Positions 63,782-64,000 of a stretch of DNA of 64,000 nt are shown here, piece after piece (position 1 is the stretch's first letter; each line of letters opens with the position of its first letter). A model generated the notes under the pieces. The model saw nothing but the letters and a program-made list of their open reading frames with translations. It was not told the origin of the DNA and did not search any database. Source of the stretch: Sphingomonas sp. M1-B02 (GTDB lineage: Bacteria; Pseudomonadota; Alphaproteobacteria; Sphingomonadales; Sphingomonadaceae); the NCBI RefSeq assembly GCF_026167525.1, contig NZ_CP110679.1, positions 3,459,501 through 3,523,500 of the forward strand, read 5' to 3'. Position numbers and translations under genes: made by a program.

Positions 63782-64000
63782 TCAGCGCCGGCTCGGTACG
63801 CGCGCCTCGAACGCCTCGATGCGGGCGTTGAGGCAGATCTCGGCCAACAGGCGTTGCCGATTGCCGTCGCGGATGCAGGACGCGACCATGTCGCACAGCA
63901 TGCGGTCCACCTTATTGTCTCCGCTCGACCGTTCGACGATGCATTTCCCCAGACGGTTCCCGCGCGCCGAATAAGCGACGAGCGCCCGACGCAGCTTGCG
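63782..64000 (-). CDS. C-terminal part of an unknown protein, 5' end outside window
   Basis: The reading frame enters from the right edge and stops at TGA (63782-63784), giving the last 72 residues. They are basic and rich in Arg, with cysteines at about residues 20, 36, 42 and 56 of the visible part (examples KCIVERSSG, RMLCDMVASC, EICLNARIEA). They look like a helical, disulfide-capable or metal-binding small domain. No family was recognised. It lies on the same strand as ahpC, 152 bases upstream of it, but a promoter for ahpC lies between. Confidence 0.55.
   Translation of the reverse strand, partial: RKLRRALVAYSARGNRLGKCIVERSSGDNKVDRMLCDMVASCIRDGNRQRLLAEICLNARIEAFEARVPSRR

Overview
The window is GC-rich, densely packed alphaproteobacterial chromosome. 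Gene content and order point to Sphingomonadaceae, probably Sphingomonas. The pointers are a fused ThiS-ThiG, a DUF1476 (ATP synthase zeta) gene, a FYDLN-acid (TIGR02300) protein next to aroA-cmk-rpsA-ihfB, pgsA-moaD-moaE, and short palindromic intergenic repeats. The genus is inferred from gene content; there is no rRNA in the window. No prophage, transposase, CRISPR array or plasmid genes were seen.

Layout: 1-475 is the start of an atypical, less GC-rich membrane-anchored protein that runs off the left edge. 614-6497 holds a Spx/ArsC-like protein, a membrane protein, panB, then the conserved order TPR protein-bamB-der and an Hpt protein. 6508-11278 (minus) carries bacterioferritin with its [2Fe-2S] partner under a likely Fur box, a DUF418 membrane protein, a small conserved protein and purL. 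11324-15446 is a cyclic-di-GMP block: GGDEF and HD-GYP genes overlapping by 4 bp, a PAS protein, and a GAF-EAL protein. 15520-19622 (minus) is a tightly overlapped set of aroQ, accB, accC, arsC and a phospholipase D protein. 19705-26746 holds thiSG, a methyltransferase, CsbD, a ThDP enzyme, and scoA/scoB with a HAD phosphatase lipoprotein between them, then an alpha/beta hydrolase.

26819-33727 carries small and miscellaneous genes (phosphoesterase, ferritin-like, epimerase, diheme cytochrome c) and leuC-small ORF-leuD-quinone oxidoreductase. A 134-bp cruciform repeat follows, then ATP synthase zeta-bolA-grx4. 35119-39363 holds a Dabb protein, a BlaI/M56 regulator-sensor pair with a clear operator, an MBL hydrolase and a DUF4230 protein. 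39427-44739 has nadA and nadC separated by membrane proteins and dinB. 44994-52522 has DUF4112, a peptide-type substrate-binding lipoprotein, tRNA-Leu(UAA), ihfB, rpsA, cmk, aroA, a zinc-ribbon acidic protein and tRNA-Ala(GGC). 52543-57905 has an Hsp70-like protein, a LacI regulator with its own operator, an LplT-like transporter, and pgsA-moaD-moaE. 58001-63629 is a peroxide-defence block: katG, oxyR, ahpF, ahpC. The right edge holds the 3' end of an unknown gene.

Housekeeping metabolism dominates (pantothenate, NAD, leucine, shikimate, thiamine, fatty acid, purine, molybdopterin). The points most worth a second look are a probable CTG start for oxyR inferred from a promoter that overlaps the conventional start, the M56 sensor that lacks a beta-lactam domain, the phosphatase inside scoAB, the 36-codon gene between leuC and leuD, and the family of intergenic palindromes.
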